Shown here: positions 61,871-64,000 of the stretch, piece after piece
Layout: every line of letters begins with the position of its first letter
Position numbering within the stretch: the first letter of the stretch is position 1
From: Acidisoma cellulosilyticum
GTDB taxonomy: Bacteria; Pseudomonadota; Alphaproteobacteria; Acetobacterales; Acetobacteraceae
Assembly: GCF_020621385.1 (NCBI RefSeq)
Contig: NZ_JAESVA010000002.1
Coordinates: 1-64,000 of the forward strand
Direction: 5' to 3'
Length of the DNA stretch: 64,000 nt
Made by a program: the position numbers and the translations under genes
The notes under the pieces: model-generated
What the model was told of the DNA's origin: nothing
Seen by the model: the letters and a program-made list of their open reading frames with translations, nothing else
The model's database searches: none

Positions 61871-62983
61871 ATGGATAAGGCTATGACCTCTGTCGAATTG
61901 GGTGTGTTCCTGCCGGTCGGCAACGGCGGCTGGATTACGTCGACGACGAGCCCGCAGCTTCCCGCGACCTACGAGTACAACAAAGCGGTGACGCTGCTGG
62001 CCGAAGACATGGGTTTCGACTTCGCGCTCAGCATGGCGAAATGGCGCGGCTATGGCGGTCCCAGCCAGCATTGGGATGTCACGCTCGAATCCCTGACGGC
62101 GATGTCGGGCCTGGCCGAAGCGACAAGCCGCATCGGCGTCTGGGGCACCGTGCATACGATGATCTTCCACCCGGCCGTGGTCGCGAAAATGGTCGCCGTC
62201 ATCGACCAGATTTCCGGCGGGCGCTTCGGCCTGAACCTTGTCGCAGGCTCCAACCCGGTCGATCAGGGCCAGATGGGCCTGTGGCGCGATCTGGACCATG
62301 AAGGCCGCTACGCGCTGGCGGAAGAATGGATCACTGTCGCCAAGCGGCTATGGAGCGAAGATCGCGTCGATCATGACGGCCGGTTCTTCAACCTGACCGA
62401 TTGCATGTCCAATCCTAAGCCGAAAAAGGCGCCGCCGATCATCTGCGCCGGCGCTTCCGACCGTGGCTTCCGCTTCACCATCCAGAATTGCACCGGCAGC
62501 TTTCTGCTCGGCAGCAATCGGGATGATTTCGTCAAGACCGCTTTGCGGGCGAAGGAACTCTCGGCCGAAATGGGCCGTGACGACTTCAAGACCTATGGTC
62601 TTTTCACCATCGTTCCCGGTGAGACCGACAGGCAGGCGCAAGAACGCGTCGATTACTTCAATTCCGGCGTCGACGTCGAAGCCTTGGACAATCAGACGCG
62701 CGAATACTCGTCTGACCCCAGTCTGAAGCAGAATACCATGGCGAACCGCTTCATCGCCCAGGGCGAGAGCCGTAATTCCATGTCTCCGGCGGCGATCATC
62801 GGCTCGCCCGAGACGATCGCGCGCAAGCTCGCCGATATCGTCATCAACGGCAAGTTGGACGGTATCACCGTCATCGTGCCGGACTTCATCGACGACCTGA
62901 AGACGATCGGCATTCCCGTGGTCGAAGGTCTGCGCGAATTTGGCGTGCAGACCAATGCCTATCAGCATCAGCACGGCGGGTAA
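61871..62983 (+). CDS. LLM-class flavin monooxygenase, RutA-like
   Basis: A 370-residue bacterial-luciferase-like monooxygenase. The block GVFLPVGNGGWITSTTSPQLPATYEYNKAVTLLAEDMGFDFALSMAKWRGYGG is the RutA-type N-terminus. HTMIFHPAVVAKMVAVIDQISGGRFGLNLVAGSNPVDQGQMG contains the flavin and substrate contacts. RutA enzymes cut the pyrimidine ring using FMNH2 and O2. A flavin reductase (RutF) is needed but not in this window. The next gene, for a RidA protein, begins 4 bp after the stop. A second ATG at 61883 could also be used. Confidence 0.87.
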   Translation: MDKAMTSVELGVFLPVGNGGWITSTTSPQLPATYEYNKAVTLLAEDMGFDFALSMAKWRGYGGPSQHWDVTLESLTAMSGLAEATSRIGVWGTVHTMIFHPAVVAKMVAVIDQISGGRFGLNLVAGSNPVDQGQMGLWRDLDHEGRYALAEEWITVAKRLWSEDRVDHDGRFFNLTDCMSNPKPKKAPPIICAGASDRGFRFTIQNCTGSFLLGSNRDDFVKTALRAKELSAEMGRDDFKTYGLFTIVPGETDRQAQERVDYFNSGVDVEALDNQTREYSSDPSLKQNTMANRFIAQGESRNSMSPAAIIGSPETIARKLADIVINGKLDGITVIVPDFIDDLKTIGIPVVEGLREFGVQTNAYQHQHGG

Positions 62984-62987
62984 GACA

Positions 62988-63380
62988 ATGACCGTCATCA
63001 ACCCGCGCGGCCTGAAGCAGCAGAGCTACTATAATCACGTCAAGATCCGTCCCGGCACGCCGGTTTTTCCGACCGGTCAGGTATCCTGGGATGAGAATGG
63101 CGCGGTTGTGGGTGCTGGCGATATCGATGCCCAGGTCGCCCAGACCTACAGGAATATCGGCCTGCTGCTGGCAGGGCTCGGGGCGACGCCGGACGATATC
63201 GTCAAGACCGTGACCTATGTCACCGATCCTGGCTTCGCCCCCGCCATCCATCGCGGACGGCTGGCTTTCTTTGACGGTGTGGAGCTTCCGGCCAGCACCT
63301 TCATCCATGTCGCGGGTCTCGCGGATGCGGACCTGCTGCTCGAAATCGACCTTGTCGTCATGATTGCCGACAAGCGCTGA
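62988..63380 (+). CDS. RidA/YjgF/RutC-family protein
   Basis: A 130-residue protein of the reactive-intermediate deaminase family. FPTGQVSWDENGAVVGAGDIDAQVAQTYRNIGLLLAGLGATPDDIVKTVTYVTDP and VELPASTFIHVAGLADADLLLEIDLVVM are the family blocks. The Arg that fixes the substrate carboxylate in canonical RidA (Arg105 in a PxRxxV motif) is replaced by Ser (PASTFIHV), so the subgroup and substrate differ. It starts 4 bp after the RutA-like gene, and the two probably act in succession on ring-opened product. Confidence 0.87.
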   Translation: MTVINPRGLKQQSYYNHVKIRPGTPVFPTGQVSWDENGAVVGAGDIDAQVAQTYRNIGLLLAGLGATPDDIVKTVTYVTDPGFAPAIHRGRLAFFDGVELPASTFIHVAGLADADLLLEIDLVVMIADKR

Positions 63381-63441
63381 CACGCCTTGGCCCCAAAGGC
63401 CTTTTCCGAAACATTCAGAGAGAAAGTGATCTCTTCGTCAG

Positions 63442-64000
63442 ATGACCTATAGCATTGATCGTCGCCGTTTCGTGGGCATGGCTCTCGGCACGGCTGTTCT
63501 TTCGGGCGCGGGCTTCGGCAGCGCGCGCGCTTTTGCCGCTGACCCGACGGAAGTCGCTGGTCTGTTCACGGGTTCCGTGACGCAGGGCAATTGGGACCCG
63601 CCGGGCTATGCCGCTTTCACGGCGATGGCGAAGAAATATAACTTCAAGCCCTCCTATGTCGATAACGCGACCTATGAGGCCGCCCCCGCCATTCTGCGCC
63701 AGATGGCCGCGCGCGGCGTGAAGATGATCATCTGCCACAGCTCCGGCTATTCGGCGGCGGTCGAGGAAGTGGCGAAGGAATATCCGAACACGCAGTTCGT
63801 CATCTACAGCTACGCGTCTGACACTGCCGGACTGAAGAACTACTCCGCTTGGTCGGTCAACTGGGATCAGTATGGCTTCGTCACCGGTGCGGCGGCCGCC
63901 GTGTCCAGCAAGGCCAAGCACATCGCCATCATTGCCGGCGAGGAAATCCCCTCCGCCAAACGCGCTGTGGAATTCACCATCAAGGGTGCGAAGTCCGTGA
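63442..64000 (+). CDS. BMP/PnrA-family ABC substrate-binding protein, N-terminal part
   Basis: An ATG at 63442 opens a frame that runs off the right edge after 186 codons. The N-terminus (YSIDRRRFVGMALGTAVLSGAG) looks like a Tat signal. EVAGLFTGSVTQGNWDPPGYAAFTAMAKKYNFKPSYVD, ILRQMAARGVKMIICHSSGYSAAVEEVAKEYP and YEAAPAI follow the BMP family (nucleoside/purine-binding lipoproteins). It probably captures the substrate of the RutA/RidA-type pathway. The remainder of the transporter must lie to the right. Confidence 0.85.
   Translation, partial: MTYSIDRRRFVGMALGTAVLSGAGFGSARAFAADPTEVAGLFTGSVTQGNWDPPGYAAFTAMAKKYNFKPSYVDNATYEAAPAILRQMAARGVKMIICHSSGYSAAVEEVAKEYPNTQFVIYSYASDTAGLKNYSAWSVNWDQYGFVTGAAAAVSSKAKHIAIIAGEEIPSAKRAVEFTIKGAKSV

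Overview
The window is 64 kb of GC-rich DNA, very densely coded, from what looks like an alphaproteobacterium. The Acetobacteraceae/Rhodospirillales are my best guess. This rests on the GTTC-N7-GTTC-like SOS box, the ligase-associated repair genes, the bacteriophytochrome/HWE kinase, and the intergenic repeats. No rRNA, tRNA, CRISPR array or intact transposon was seen.

Region 1 (1-6100) is accessory-looking. It holds the N-terminus of a beta-strand-repeat adhesin running off the left edge, a methyltransferase, an aldo/keto reductase and two type II toxin-antitoxin modules (Xre/RES and MazE/MazF-like), each with a palindrome upstream. Between the modules lie a lytic transglycosylase and a small cytochrome c. 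Region 2 (6100-13224) has a bacteriophytochrome-HWE kinase-receiver protein, an AhpD-like protein without the cysteine pair facing an MmyB-like regulator, and a marC/hlyD/DUF2955 operon.

Region 3 (13400-21900) is the ligase-associated DNA-damage locus: ATP-dependent ligase and MBL exonuclease on the minus strand, Lhr-like helicase and PdeM on the plus strand. Between the halves lies an AT-rich insert encoding a two-helix membrane protein and a receiver-like protein. The two reading frames overlap, and a dnaX-type slippery heptamer (A AAA AAG) would join them exactly by a -1 shift into one 281-residue protein. This is the strongest candidate here for an undescribed system.

Region 4 (21870-32340) is mostly housekeeping: two envelope proteins, valS, ugpC, an oxidoreductase, a cysteine hydrolase, a flavin monooxygenase, a kinase-like phosphotransferase and a LysE exporter. 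Region 5 (32450-38250) is a gamma-glutamyl-putrescine (Puu-type) pathway: aminotransferase, PuuB, PuuA, a GntR regulator and PuuD. A shared TGTGATCACA operator lies in the puuA promoter and upstream of puuD. Region 6 (38345-50370) holds exporters and permeases, a ribose-type sugar ABC importer and a polyamine-type ABC importer.

Region 7 (51650-64000) begins with an SDR and mannonate dehydratase. It then has an operon of a thiamine-precursor-type importer (ThiXYZ-like), TenA, an aminohydrolase and an ArgE/DapE-type (YlmB-like) hydrolase. Next come a RutD-like hydrolase, a LysR regulator, a RutA-like flavin monooxygenase, a RidA protein and the start of a BMP-type transporter. Together these suggest uptake and ring-opening catabolism of an aminopyrimidine, possibly the thiamine pyrimidine.
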